64,000 nucleotides of DNA from CAVWDI01 sp963793095 (GTDB lineage: Bacteria; Chloroflexota; Anaerolineae; Anaerolineales; UBA4823): positions 1-64,000 of the forward strand of contig CAWBYY010000007.1 in assembly GCA_963793095.1 (NCBI GenBank), read 5' to 3'. The stretch's first letter is position 1. Each line of letters opens with the position of its first letter. Position numbers and translations under genes: made by a program. The notes under the pieces are model-generated. The model was given only the letters and a program-made list of their open reading frames with translations, was not told the DNA's origin and ran no database searches. Positions 23,873 to 34,129 of the stretch are shown here, in pieces.

Positions 23873-26278
23873 ATGGGAATTTTAAAGTATAAAGTCCTTA
23901 GAGATCTCTGGAATAATAAAGGTCGAACCCTCCAGGTGGTTCTGATAATTGGGATTGGCGCTGCATCTATTGGAATGATTCTGGGAACCCGTAATCTCGT
24001 CATTCCAGGGATGGAAGATATCTGGAGGCGCGCAAATGCGCCATCCATATTCTTTTTCACATCCCCTGGTGTGAGTGAAGATGAGGTTGAGGTACTAAAG
24101 AGGGTTGATGGCGTTGCAGAAATTGACTCATCAAACAGTGCCACTATTGAGTGGAGGCTGAGCCCAAACGATGAATGGAAGCAGGGTGGATTGAACGCAC
24201 GTCCTGATTATCCAAACCAGAAACTGAATAAATTAGAACTGATTGATGGGGAATGGCCGCAGGATGAAATCATTCTGGTCGGTCAGGATGCTGAGACTTT
24301 TTACGGGATTCCGAAATCCGGAAATATATTTTTTCGAATTAACGACCGTGAATATGAGATCGATCTGGATGGGATGATATACAACTCATTTACCCAGCCG
24401 GCATATTTTGGCGGTACAGCCCAGTTCTACTCAACGATCGACTATTTTGAAAAATTAGTCGGCAACCGCGATTTTAACCAGCTGTACGTCAGGGACACAA
24501 ACGAGATATATGATGAGGAATTTACAACAACAGTTGCAGACCGAGTCCAGGATAAATTGGAACAGCAGGGTAAAGGAGTGGGGCGCTTAATCACAGACCC
24601 GAATAAACATTTTTTCCAGGACCAGATGGATGGAATCTTCTTCTTGCTGGGAGCCCTTGGTTTTTTATCGCTGATATTGGGTCTACTGCTTGTATACAAC
24701 ACTATTAATTCAATCGTCTCTCAACAAATCGATCAAATCGGCGTCATGAAAGCGATTGGCGCCAGGACCTGGCAGATTCTACGTTTATACCTGACCTTGA
24801 TCTTTGCCTATGGCATTCTTGCATTATTGATTGCTGTCCCTCTGGGTATTTTTGGCGCCTGGGGTGTAACCAGCTGGCTGATTGGCAGTTTTGGAGCCGA
24901 CCCGGGTGAGTTTACAGTATCCAATGACGCAATCATTTATATGGCAATAATCGCTCTGATAACTCCTTTGCTCGCAGCAATAATTCCTGTGATTTCAGGC
25001 AGCCGAATAACTGTCCGTGAAGCTATCAGCACCTATGGTTTGACTACTGATACTGGGTTGATTGAAATGCTGTTTTCCAGAGCGAAACGAATCTCTCGCC
25101 TGGTAATTATCACAATCAGCAATACTTTCCGGCATACACGGCGGGTGATACTGCTCGAAATCGCACTGGTAATTAGCGGCCTGATGTTCATGATGGTGGT
25201 TAGTGTACGCGATTCAGTTGAATATACAATCAAGGATGTAATGTTCACAATTCTCAACGCTGACATTACCATGGCATTCGAAGACAACTACAGGATAAGC
25301 TACCTGGAGGAAATCACATTCGCCCACCCTGATGTTAAGAATGTGGAAATGTGGGGGTTTGCCACCGGGTCAATCCGTCCTGCCGGCCAGGAAATTTCAG
25401 AAGATGATGAGGAAATTACTTTATTTGGAGTTCCGCTACCCACGGAAGTATATGGCTACCAGCTCCGTTCTGGAAGGTGGCTTGATGCTCAAGATCAGTA
25501 TGCAATCGTTTTAAATCAAAAACAAGCCGGGGATATCGGTGTCGAGGTCGGAGATTGGGTCACAGTTGAGTTCGAAGAAAAAAACGAATTTGACTATCTT
25601 GTTGTGGGGCTTGTATTTGACCCAATCCTTACAACCGTAGCGAATGTCCCCCGGGAGCCATTGTTACGCGATACCGGCAATGTAGGTAAGTCGAGTGTTG
25701 TATGGATACAAACCCATAACCGCGCTAAAGCAAGTACAGTCGCTACAGCAAAGAGCTTGAGAGACTATTACGAAAAGTATGGTATTAATGTAAGTCCGCA
25801 AAGAGGAATCTTTGGCGGGATGGGAGGGGATGCAACCGCAGAGACAGTAGATACATTGATAAACCAGTTTAATTTTCTGGTTGTTTTACTCGCAATCATG
25901 GCAGTAGTTATTGGTTTTGTTGGCAGCATTGCTTTGAGCGGAGCGCTTTCTTTGAGCGTTTTGGAAAGAAAACGGGAGATAGGGGTCATGCGTGCGATTG
26001 GCGCCTCTTCATGGACGATTTTCCGATTGTTTATTGGTGAGGGTTTGATACTGGGATGGTTAAGCTGGCTGATTGCGCTCCCGCTCAGCATCCCGGCAGG
26101 GAGGGCTATGGTGGAAGCGATTGGTAGAGCTTTTGAACTTGATTTCAGTTACAACCAGACTTTTACGGGCGCAATTATGTGGTTTGGAATTATCACTTTC
26201 CTTTCCATCCTCGCAAGCTGGCTGCCAGCCAGAGGCGCAACCAGAATCAGTGTTCGGGAGAGTCTGGCATACCAATAA
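23873..26278 (+). CDS. FtsX-like ABC permease (MacB type)
   Basis: 801 residues with two FtsX repeats: a first membrane helix near residues 15-35, a periplasmic domain, three helices (about 255-390, with IGVMKAIGARTWQILRLYL), a second anchor near 425, a second periplasmic domain, and three C-terminal helices (about 665-790, with IGVMRAIGASSWTIFRLFI). The paired coupling motifs show full duplication. It forms a mechanotransmission exporter with the 23093 ATPase and the 26325 adaptor. Substrate unknown. Confidence 0.9.
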   Translation: MGILKYKVLRDLWNNKGRTLQVVLIIGIGAASIGMILGTRNLVIPGMEDIWRRANAPSIFFFTSPGVSEDEVEVLKRVDGVAEIDSSNSATIEWRLSPNDEWKQGGLNARPDYPNQKLNKLELIDGEWPQDEIILVGQDAETFYGIPKSGNIFFRINDREYEIDLDGMIYNSFTQPAYFGGTAQFYSTIDYFEKLVGNRDFNQLYVRDTNEIYDEEFTTTVADRVQDKLEQQGKGVGRLITDPNKHFFQDQMDGIFFLLGALGFLSLILGLLLVYNTINSIVSQQIDQIGVMKAIGARTWQILRLYLTLIFAYGILALLIAVPLGIFGAWGVTSWLIGSFGADPGEFTVSNDAIIYMAIIALITPLLAAIIPVISGSRITVREAISTYGLTTDTGLIEMLFSRAKRISRLVIITISNTFRHTRRVILLEIALVISGLMFMMVVSVRDSVEYTIKDVMFTILNADITMAFEDNYRISYLEEITFAHPDVKNVEMWGFATGSIRPAGQEISEDDEEITLFGVPLPTEVYGYQLRSGRWLDAQDQYAIVLNQKQAGDIGVEVGDWVTVEFEEKNEFDYLVVGLVFDPILTTVANVPREPLLRDTGNVGKSSVVWIQTHNRAKASTVATAKSLRDYYEKYGINVSPQRGIFGGMGGDATAETVDTLINQFNFLVVLLAIMAVVIGFVGSIALSGALSLSVLERKREIGVMRAIGASSWTIFRLFIGEGLILGWLSWLIALPLSIPAGRAMVEAIGRAFELDFSYNQTFTGAIMWFGIITFLSILASWLPARGATRISVRESLAYQ

Positions 26279-26324
26279 ATGCCTAAAAAGTGTTATCATT
26301 CCTTGTTTATATTAGGAGAAAAAA

Positions 26325-27470
26325 ATGAAATTTAAGAATCTACACATAATATTTATCACAATAGGAATCGCGGTTGCTATTGCATCCTGTGGTTCTATCC
26401 AATCTCCCGGAAGTCAACCAGAACCGACAGAAATTCCAGTCGTAATTTCTGACACAGAGATAGTTGCGGAAGGACGCATTATCCCTAATGAAGAAGTGGA
26501 TTTATCTTTTTTTACCAGCGGCCAGGTTGAGGAATTGTATGTGGAAGAAGGCGACCAGGTCAAGAAAGATGATGTTGTCGCCATCCTTGGTAACCGCGAA
26601 GAGCTCGAAGCCGCGATAGCGAATGCTGATGCAGAACTTCTCACTGCTAACCAGGCGCTGGATGACCTGAATGAAAACAATGAAATCGCAAAAACGGAAG
26701 CCCTTCGAGCTATAACCGAAGCAAACCGGGCAGTAAGGGATGCTCAATATCAGCTTGACAACTTTACCATTCCTACTAACCAGACCCAGTACGAGACATT
26801 TGAAGCTGTAACAGTTATGAAAGAACGTTTGGATCAAGCCCGGGAAAATTTTGAGCCCTATAAATACAGACCTTCTAGTAATGAAACTCGCCAGGATCTT
26901 AAAGATGACCTTGAAGAAGCCCAGAGTGATTACGACTCAGCCATTAAACGGCTTGAATATGAAACAGACCTGAATGAAGCCCAGAACAACTGGAATGAAG
27001 CCCATGAAGACCTGGAAATTTTACAGGAAGGTCCGGATCCGAAAGATATTGAACAGGCAGAAGCAAGGATAAGAGCAGCAGAGGCCGCATTAAAATCTGC
27101 CGAAGCTGCATTGGATCACCTTGAACTGGTTGCCACAGTTGATGGAACTGTTGTCGAGCAGGATTTAATCATCGGCCAGGACGTAACTGCCGGTCAGCCA
27201 GTTATGAAAATCGTTGATTTTTCAAAGATGTATGCCGAGACTGATGACCTGACCGAGTTAGAGGTTGTAGATGTCTTTATAGACCAAAAAGTAACAATTG
27301 AGCCTGATGCCATCCCAGGCCTGGTGCTGAATGGTACGGTAGAAAAAATCAATGAAATATTCGAAGAAAAACGAGGCGATATCACATATACAGCGAAGAT
27401 AGCAATCGATGATATTGATCCACGATTGCGCTGGGGGATGACCGTATTGATTACATTTCTAGAAGAATGA
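26325..27470 (+). CDS. MacA/HlyD-like periplasmic adaptor lipoprotein
   Basis: 381 residues: lipobox IASC at about residue 22, lipoyl-like half (EVDLSFFTSGQVEELYVEEGDQVKKDD), a long alpha-helical hairpin (about 90-245), second lipoyl half (TVDGTVVEQDLIIGQDVTAGQPV) and a beta-barrel. AGGAG upstream. It completes a three-gene MacAB-like exporter closed by the terminator at 27502. Confidence 0.88.
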   Translation: MKFKNLHIIFITIGIAVAIASCGSIQSPGSQPEPTEIPVVISDTEIVAEGRIIPNEEVDLSFFTSGQVEELYVEEGDQVKKDDVVAILGNREELEAAIANADAELLTANQALDDLNENNEIAKTEALRAITEANRAVRDAQYQLDNFTIPTNQTQYETFEAVTVMKERLDQARENFEPYKYRPSSNETRQDLKDDLEEAQSDYDSAIKRLEYETDLNEAQNNWNEAHEDLEILQEGPDPKDIEQAEARIRAAEAALKSAEAALDHLELVATVDGTVVEQDLIIGQDVTAGQPVMKIVDFSKMYAETDDLTELEVVDVFIDQKVTIEPDAIPGLVLNGTVEKINEIFEEKRGDITYTAKIAIDDIDPRLRWGMTVLITFLEE

Positions 27471-27501
27471 TCCAACAAATAAAAGGAATCAATATGAACA
27501 C

Positions 27502-27534
27502 AAACACAGAGTAACTAACTGTTACTCTGTGTTT
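27502..27534 (+). terminator. Strong hairpin terminator
   Basis: Perfect 14-bp stem AAACACAGAGTAAC / GTTACTCTGTGTTT with a TAACT loop, 31 bases after the adaptor stop, followed by AATTTAT. Confidence 0.85.
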
Positions 27535-27573
27535 AATTTATAAATAACCTCTTTAATAATGTGAATATTTGGA

Positions 27574-28281
27574 TCAATCAGTAAACTTCTGGATATCCGA
27601 TCCCAGCAGAGCAAAATTGAACTCACCACCCACATGTTCTTTGAGCAGATTTAATAAATCACCTGAAGCGTTCTTCACATCTTCCATACATCCCGCATGC
27701 TGTCCTTCAACGCTAAAAATCGCCCGCCGGGCAACTTCACTGACCGCGCTGTCATCGCTCTGACGCCAGCACCAGCGGCGGGCGATAACCAGGTCGCTTT
27801 CATCGGCAAAGATCACCTCCCCCTTCTCAGGTGCCTGGGGAACATTTTCTCCCAAAGGTGTATATCTTTCAGTCCCGTTGGAAAAACGGACTGTAACCGC
27901 TCCTGTCAATGCTTTTACATCAAATCCTGCAACCGCAATTTTATATCTGATACTGACCAGGTTACAGCAATCAACAATCTTGTTTATACTCGGGATGTCC
28001 CCTTTTTTCGATAGTCGGCGCAGCAACGCTTCAGGCGCGCAGCGGTACTTGGTTGGATTTACGCCAAATTTTCTAAATGCAGCCCTCCAGGCAGAAATTG
28101 CCCCAATCTCTGAAATTGGATTATCCCCAATCTCAGCAATAACAGCTTGCTGCTCAGTGGTGTATTCCTGATTAAGTGCTTTGCTGGATATTCTGTTGTC
28201 CAGATTCGCGGATATGATAATTCCAGCACGCAGGTCTGGAAACGACCGAATGATTTCAGAATCATAGATAAAAGTTGTCAT
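27574..28281 (-). CDS. B3/B4 tRNA-binding domain protein (PheT-like)
   Basis: 235 residues matching stand-alone B3/B4 domains of phenylalanyl-tRNA synthetase beta: SAWRAAFRKFGVNPTKYRCAPEALLRR, PSINKIVDCCNLVSIRYKIAVAGFD, and a C-terminal WCWRQSDDSAVSEVARRAIFSVEG. In the full synthetase this domain edits mischarged tRNA; free-standing versions are thought to act in editing, but their substrate is often unknown. Confidence 0.8.
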   Translation of the reverse strand: MTTFIYDSEIIRSFPDLRAGIIISANLDNRISSKALNQEYTTEQQAVIAEIGDNPISEIGAISAWRAAFRKFGVNPTKYRCAPEALLRRLSKKGDIPSINKIVDCCNLVSIRYKIAVAGFDVKALTGAVTVRFSNGTERYTPLGENVPQAPEKGEVIFADESDLVIARRWCWRQSDDSAVSEVARRAIFSVEGQHAGCMEDVKNASGDLLNLLKEHVGGEFNFALLGSDIQKFTD

Positions 28282-28329
28282 ATCTCCGTCCAGCTGATTA
28301 AGTGATCGTAAAATGTTTCTCGAAAAATT

Positions 28330-28842
28330 TTAATAAACTATCGTTGAATTTGGGGCTGAAGGAATTCTAAACCGGAATTGAATACCATCGCTCACATAAA
28401 TTATTTCCTCAAATAATACCCGCTGGTTTCTTTGCTCTACCTGCTGATTGAGCTTACTTTCAAAAAAATCGGCAGTGAGGTCGGATATCCCTCCTGCTGT
28501 ATCAATGCCATCAAATTCAATATTTATAATATCTGCCGCTATATTTCCATCCGAAACAGCAAGGTTTAAATCAAAGAAACCTGTGCTTTCAGGTTGGCCG
28601 TCTTTCTCAAAAGTGGCATAAACCCGGATATAATCATCCTCTATTTCCATATTAACCACCTCAAGTTCATAACCATCCTCAAGAGCGACCCTGGAATTTC
28701 CAATCAGCTTGTTGAGATTTTTTTCACTCAAATTCAAAGTCATTAACTTCCCTGAAGAAATGCATGCTATTGAAATTAATACAGGCATAACCAGAATTAA
28801 GATCAGTTTTGGGGTAGTAAATTGCTCAAATTTCTTTTTCAT
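28330..28842 (-). CDS. Small lipoprotein, unknown function
   Basis: 170 residues with an N-terminal hydrophobic segment and possible lipobox ISIAC (about residue 27). The mature part is beta-rich and acidic (VNMEIEDDYIRVYATFEKDG, LNLAVSDGNIAADIINIEFDG). No named domain recognised. About 50 bases downstream of it on the same strand is the B3/B4 gene. Confidence 0.55.
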   Translation of the reverse strand: MKKKFEQFTTPKLILILVMPVLISIACISSGKLMTLNLSEKNLNKLIGNSRVALEDGYELEVVNMEIEDDYIRVYATFEKDGQPESTGFFDLNLAVSDGNIAADIINIEFDGIDTAGGISDLTADFFESKLNQQVEQRNQRVLFEEIIYVSDGIQFRFRIPSAPNSTIVY

Positions 28843-29046
28843 CAGGTCACTTTATAGGGCAGTAATCACATGCTCCTGTAAATTATAAACTCATGCGGGT
28901 CTTTAGGTGAGTCCAAACAATGCAGTAGGTTTTTTTAAAATTTATGCAGCACAATTTCAGGCAATAATCAGTATTCAGTAAACTGGTAGAATTCTCGGAA
29001 TAAAAAGTTTAAGCCAGCCTGAAGATTTACATTTGAAGGATATTAT

Positions 29047-29823
29047 ATGAAAGAAAAATTGTTATCTGAATACCTGGATTTTATGCGAGAAACTGCTTAT
29101 TTAGCTGGCCGCATCACACTGGGTTATTTCAACACTAATTTGAAAATTGATTACAAAGCCGATGAGTCACCTGTGACAGCAGCGGATAAAAAAACGGAGG
29201 AATTTATCCGGGGCAGGATAGAAAGGAAATATCCAAATCATGCTGTCATTGGCGAAGAATTTGGGGAGAAGAATTTTCCTGGTTCCGGCCACCGCTGGTT
29301 TATCGATCCTATCGATGGTACTAAATCCTTTATTTGTGGGGTGCCTCTTTACAGCGTCTTATTAGGTCTGGAGATTGATGGGGTGATCGAGGCAGGAGTA
29401 GTATATTTTCCAGCTCTGGATGAGATGATATCCGCTGCTAACTCGCTCGGCTGCTGGTGGAACGGGCGCAGATCATTTGTATCTGCGGTTGATGACCTCA
29501 GTAAAGCCACCGTCGCCTTTACATCACCATCCTTCATCGAACAATATAATCGTTCCCAGGAATGGAACCGATTAATAAATGCTACCTATTACCAGGCTGG
29601 ATGGGGCGATGCTTACGGGTATTTACTCGTTGCAACCGGTCGGGTTGAAGTGATGCTGGACCCTGTTATGAATGTATGGGATTGTGCTCCGTTTCCGCCG
29701 ATTCTGAAGGAAGCGGGAGGATATTTCGGCGACTGGAATGGGAATAAAACCATTTATGCCAGAGAGGGACTGGCAACCTCAGAAAAACTGCTTCCTTCAG
29801 TTTTATCGTTAACCAGCCGCTAA
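29047..29823 (+). CDS. Inositol-monophosphatase family phosphatase (HisN-like)
   Basis: 258 residues with all three metal-site motifs: GEEFG (Glu), WFIDPIDGTKSF (DPxDGT) and VWDCAPFPPILKEAGG (WD). The spacing and SPVTAADKKTEEFI N-terminus fit histidinol-phosphatase/inositol-phosphatase members. Substrate is most likely histidinol phosphate or inositol phosphate; no his genes are near. Confidence 0.85.
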   Translation: MKEKLLSEYLDFMRETAYLAGRITLGYFNTNLKIDYKADESPVTAADKKTEEFIRGRIERKYPNHAVIGEEFGEKNFPGSGHRWFIDPIDGTKSFICGVPLYSVLLGLEIDGVIEAGVVYFPALDEMISAANSLGCWWNGRRSFVSAVDDLSKATVAFTSPSFIEQYNRSQEWNRLINATYYQAGWGDAYGYLLVATGRVEVMLDPVMNVWDCAPFPPILKEAGGYFGDWNGNKTIYAREGLATSEKLLPSVLSLTSR

Positions 29824-29866
29824 ATCCCCAGGCTTGTAAGCGAAAATAAACCAGATAGAATTTTTT

Positions 29867-31372
29867 TTATTCGATAACGGAGATATAGACTGCGCAAATT
29901 GGCTGTCCGATTTCATCCCCGGGTTTTACCACCAGAGTCCAATCTGAGCCTTCGGGATCGACATCAAATGCCAGTTTTGTCCGCCATACTCCACCTTGCC
30001 TGATCAGGTCCTGATTCAAGTTCACCGGGTTCTCAATGTACAGGTAACCGCTGGCGGCTTTATCCGGTTTATAGACCAGTTTCTCTTCTCCTTTTACTCC
30101 TTCTAACGAATAATCTTCGTCCCATATCTGGACAGGCTCTTGCATATTGTTGCTTATCTCCAGGTCAAGGAGCACAAAAATTCCATCCGCATGGTGTTCA
30201 AACATATCCCGGGTCTGTACAGGTGGACTGGGAACATTGATAACCAAAGGTCCGCATTCCACCGGCACGCCGGTATTATTTTTATGCAGGGGCACTGCCA
30301 TATTCGATATTTCAGTCTCGGTACCCGCACCTTCACCATCTGTTTGACCCGTATCTGGTTGACCGCTTTTAGAATAGGTAAGCAGATGATGGTTTTTTAA
30401 AGTATTGTAAATATAGTTTTGCCAGAGGAGGATCATATCCTCCATTGCGTATTCATGTGAGCTGAATGTTTGGATAACCATCCTGCCGTTCATGCAGTTG
30501 GCAAGCGTTCCGTGGTCAACGTCCCACAACCCACTTGTACCCGCAATTAACTCCCCCCCTTTATTGACTGGATCTATCAGTAAAAGGTCGCCTTTGTCGC
30601 CTCTCCAGAGAGATTGCGATTCTCTCAACTTATTGGATATCTGATGCGGTTCATTAAGCAATGGATGGTCACTTTTAAGCCAGAAGATTGACCGCATTTC
30701 AGGATCAAACCAATCAGACTGAAAGTCTACTCCGCAGTCGTTTAAAAGCGGTTTTATCCGGCCGGCAGGAGCATTATCAATATCCCAGAATTCAATAATC
30801 AGGGCCGAACCTCTTTTGACCTGATCATGTATATATTCAAAATATTCGCCGCCAAATTCACGGCGGGCTTCAGCAGCAACGATTACCAGGTCCCACTCTT
30901 CATTCGATAAAAGCTGGTCTTTAAACCAGCCGGTCGCGCTGCCAACATCCAGGTAGAAATATCCCCCATCATCCAGGGCCTTTTTTGCGTACCTGATCTG
31001 CCGAGAGCCCGATAGGTTTTCGAACAATAGAATTTTCGAGGCTTTTATTCTCCTTTCCAATTCCAGGTCATGAACTGGACCCAGTTCCTCAGGTGCTTTA
31101 GTTGACTGGATAACAGGGGAAGGCGTTATGAAAATCCTGGAGTTAAGATTGACCAGCGCTGTTTCTGTTTGCTGGATATCAATAGCTTGCGAAAAATTTG
31201 CGGTTTGAGTGAGAGCGATCTGTGTTCCAACAACTCCAGTTTGCTGGAACTGAATCAGGTCAACTGTTTCCTGGAGCGTTCTTTCTATATTCACAGCTCC
31301 CGCACAGGCTGTAGCCGACACAACCAGTAAAAAGAAAAAGACTACAGTGATAGCTAAATTAAAAATCCGCAT
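29867..31372 (-). CDS. Secreted lipoprotein with Rossmann-like domain, unknown function
   Basis: 501 residues: signal peptide and lipobox TAC/CAG at about residue 23, a Gln/Thr-rich spacer, then an alpha/beta domain (KILLFENLSGSRQIRYAKKAL ... WDLVIVAAEARREFGGEYFEYIHDQVKRGSALIIEFWDI) reminiscent of DUF4350 or glutamine-amidotransferase-like folds, without a clear catalytic Cys. The C-terminal 150 residues are beta-rich with a Thr/Glu spacer before them. Function not recognised. Confidence 0.55.
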   Translation of the reverse strand: MRIFNLAITVVFFFLLVVSATACAGAVNIERTLQETVDLIQFQQTGVVGTQIALTQTANFSQAIDIQQTETALVNLNSRIFITPSPVIQSTKAPEELGPVHDLELERRIKASKILLFENLSGSRQIRYAKKALDDGGYFYLDVGSATGWFKDQLLSNEEWDLVIVAAEARREFGGEYFEYIHDQVKRGSALIIEFWDIDNAPAGRIKPLLNDCGVDFQSDWFDPEMRSIFWLKSDHPLLNEPHQISNKLRESQSLWRGDKGDLLLIDPVNKGGELIAGTSGLWDVDHGTLANCMNGRMVIQTFSSHEYAMEDMILLWQNYIYNTLKNHHLLTYSKSGQPDTGQTDGEGAGTETEISNMAVPLHKNNTGVPVECGPLVINVPSPPVQTRDMFEHHADGIFVLLDLEISNNMQEPVQIWDEDYSLEGVKGEEKLVYKPDKAASGYLYIENPVNLNQDLIRQGGVWRTKLAFDVDPEGSDWTLVVKPGDEIGQPICAVYISVIE

Positions 31373-31467
31373 ATACTATGCGCATTGCTCCCCTGTTTTG
31401 TATCAAATTTTCTTCTGGCTGTACAGGCAGTTTTCCGGATCAGCTGTTGTATTATTAACAAATATTC

Positions 31468-32718
31468 TCATTCATCCTGATATTTTTTCAACACAAGGCA
31501 GGCGTTTTGGCCCCCAAGTCCAAATGAATTGGATAATACAATATTAACATTTTTCTCTATAGCTTGATTCGGAACATAATTTAAATCACAATCCGGGTCA
31601 GGGAATTCATAATTTATCGTCGGAGGGATAACGCCGTTGAAAATTGTCAGAGTGCCTATAACCGCTTCCAGCGCACCGGATGCGCCCATTGCGTGTCCTA
31701 TCATTGATTTTGTTGAAGAAACCGGTATGTTGTATGCCCGCTCACCAAAAATATTCTTGATAGCCAGTGTTTCTGTTGGATCATTAAGTAATGTGGATGT
31801 ACCGTGGGCATTAATGTAGTCTATTTCATCCGGGTTTACACCAGCGTCGTTCAATGCCCATTCCATCGCCCGGCTTGGCCCTAATCCATCCGGTTTTAAA
31901 GCAGCGATATTGTAACCATCCGATGATGAAGCATGTCCCCCAAATTCTGCATAAATCCTGGCGCCCCGCGATCGGGCGTGATCTAACTCCTCCAGTACAA
32001 CAATCGCAGCGCCTTCAGAAAGCACAAATCCCTCCCTTTTTATATCAAACGGGCGGGATGCTTTGCCCGGATTATCGTTATAGTTTACCGGCAGCGTACC
32101 CATAACGCTGAAAGCTGCAATAACCAGATCCAGCACGATCGCCTCCGTTCCACCGGCAAGTACAATATCAGCAGCCCCTCTTCGGATGTATTCCGCGCCT
32201 TCTCCCACCGCCTGGGTCCCTGCAGCACAGGCAGTAGTTGTAGTGTTATTTGGACCAAGACATTGAAATTCTTTGGCGATCTGGAAGGCGGGTATATTGG
32301 GAATACCGCTTGGAATCTGGAATGGGCTTAACCGTTTATAGCCTTTTTCTCTCATGATCGTATTGCCATCTACAATATTCTTCACCCCTGCGACACCAGT
32401 CCCGATCATCACTCCAGTCCGGTCAGGTTCTGGCATTATCAGTGGTAAGCCAGCATCTTCGATAGCTTGATGGGCTGCTGCAACTCCCAGTAAGGTAGAG
32501 CGTGGAATTCTCCGGACAGTTTTATAGTCCAGATAATCCTCCGGTGAAAAGTCTTTCACTTCACCTGCTATTTTGCAAGGCAACTCCCCTGGTTCAAAAT
32601 TAGTTATTGGGCCAATCCCTGATCTGCCCTCAACCAATCCGCTCCAAAACTCATCAATCGTATTTCCCAGACAATTGACAGTCCCCATTCCGGTGATTAC
32701 TACGCGTCGTCTTTCCAT
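31468..32718 (-). CDS. fabF: Beta-ketoacyl-ACP synthase II
   Basis: 416 residues, the usual FabF length. Active-site Cys in TTACAAGTQAVGEG, His in NAHGTSTLLNDPTE and GHAMGASGALEA, and the C-terminal NSFGLGGQNACLVL. It extends acyl chains from malonyl-ACP in fatty acid synthesis. It stands alone here; no other fab genes are adjacent. Confidence 0.92.
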   Translation of the reverse strand: MERRRVVITGMGTVNCLGNTIDEFWSGLVEGRSGIGPITNFEPGELPCKIAGEVKDFSPEDYLDYKTVRRIPRSTLLGVAAAHQAIEDAGLPLIMPEPDRTGVMIGTGVAGVKNIVDGNTIMREKGYKRLSPFQIPSGIPNIPAFQIAKEFQCLGPNNTTTTACAAGTQAVGEGAEYIRRGAADIVLAGGTEAIVLDLVIAAFSVMGTLPVNYNDNPGKASRPFDIKREGFVLSEGAAIVVLEELDHARSRGARIYAEFGGHASSSDGYNIAALKPDGLGPSRAMEWALNDAGVNPDEIDYINAHGTSTLLNDPTETLAIKNIFGERAYNIPVSSTKSMIGHAMGASGALEAVIGTLTIFNGVIPPTINYEFPDPDCDLNYVPNQAIEKNVNIVLSNSFGLGGQNACLVLKKYQDE

Positions 32719-32885
32719 AAATTATCCTTCCATCATGCAAAGTATTCCCAAGATTATAACCAAATTTCAGGTTTCAAGTTTAATTCATCCCAGGGTTTAT
32801 TCAATTGCTGTTATCCGCCAGGCATCCTTGGGCTATAATCTTCACTAAATTATTTTAATAAAGTTAAGAGATTGGGCAATCAATT

Positions 32886-33974
32886 ATGGGTAAAAAATAT
32901 CCATTCAAAAATCTGGTTTTTAAGGGAGGCGGCGTAAAAGCTTTCGCCTATCATGGAGTAATTGAGGTGCTAGAAGAAACTGGAATACTGCCTCAAATTG
33001 AGCGAGTCGCCGGCACTTCAGCCGGGGCGATAATCGCCTGTTTGTTAAGTTTCAGGTTAAGCGCCCAGGAAACCCTATCTTTGCTGAACACGATTGATTT
33101 CACAAAAATTTTAACTCCCAAAGGTGCAGGTGAAAACATTGGGGAAGATAATTCCACGGATAAAAAAGCCTTTGGGATCGAACGATTTTTGGGGGGAGTT
33201 GATACACTGCGCAGGTTTTTTAATCACTACGGGATGAGGTCATTTGTACCTTTTCATAACTCAATTAAAGAGATAATAGGTTATATAAACAACGGAAATG
33301 AAAATGCCACATTTTTTGACCTGAAAAGATCAGGATGCCGCGAGTTATCTATCGTAGCTGCTAATCTCACGGCTAAGCGAGAAATAATTTTCTCTTTTGA
33401 AACAACTCCGGAAGTCGCAGTGGCAGACGCAATTTTGCTTTCCAGTTCGCTACCTGTATTCTTTGAAGCGCCCCAATTTGATGGAAAAAAAATTGGGCAG
33501 GGAGACTATTATATCGACGGCGGTGTTCTGGCAAATTACCCCATCTATATTTTTGACGAAATAAAATATGTGGAATCCACCGGTCATTTCCAGCATGGCA
33601 TAAATTGGGAGACTTTAGGATGCCGCTTATTTACCCCGCCTGAATGTCCTGATGACGATACCTCAATAAACAATATCCTTGGATTCTTTGAAAATTTATT
33701 TGATATGTATGCCAGAGGCCAGGAAATTGCAGTGGAAGGCAGCCTGGTTAATCAATTAAGATCCATAGATATCAGCAACTGCTGTATTTCAACAACGGAT
33801 TTTGATATCAAACCCGATCCAAACAACAGTAAGTATATACAATTAAATCAATCTGGGCGGCAGGCTGCAGAAGAGTTTCTGGAAGATTACATCCTCCCCA
33901 TAGATAGATTCTATAAATTGAAAAATGGCTGGATTCAGGCGAGAAAGAGATTTTCAACCGGGTTTAACCACTGA
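32886..33974 (+). CDS. Patatin-like phospholipase
   Basis: 362 residues with the patatin catalytic set: oxyanion FKGGGVKAFAYHG, nucleophile elbow GTSAGAI, and the Asp of YIDGGVLANYPI. It is a cytoplasmic or peripheral lipid acyl hydrolase; substrate unknown. No signal peptide. Confidence 0.88.
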   Translation: MGKKYPFKNLVFKGGGVKAFAYHGVIEVLEETGILPQIERVAGTSAGAIIACLLSFRLSAQETLSLLNTIDFTKILTPKGAGENIGEDNSTDKKAFGIERFLGGVDTLRRFFNHYGMRSFVPFHNSIKEIIGYINNGNENATFFDLKRSGCRELSIVAANLTAKREIIFSFETTPEVAVADAILLSSSLPVFFEAPQFDGKKIGQGDYYIDGGVLANYPIYIFDEIKYVESTGHFQHGINWETLGCRLFTPPECPDDDTSINNILGFFENLFDMYARGQEIAVEGSLVNQLRSIDISNCCISTTDFDIKPDPNNSKYIQLNQSGRQAAEEFLEDYILPIDRFYKLKNGWIQARKRFSTGFNH

Positions 33975-34129
33975 ATTAAATATCGGCATCACACAAACCA
34001 GGTTCTCAATGGCAAAGGAAGAAATCCAGGGATGTAATGACCCCATGAATGCAATAGATCCTATCTTCCCAACTCCAGGGGGTAGGATGGACATTAAAAA
34101 AATCCTTCGGTTAAAAGAGTTTTATAACA

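Noticed and set aside
33975..34129. Small gene between patatin and the glycosyltransferase
   Set aside because: The short frame overlaps both neighbours in other registers and shows no SD or family resemblance.
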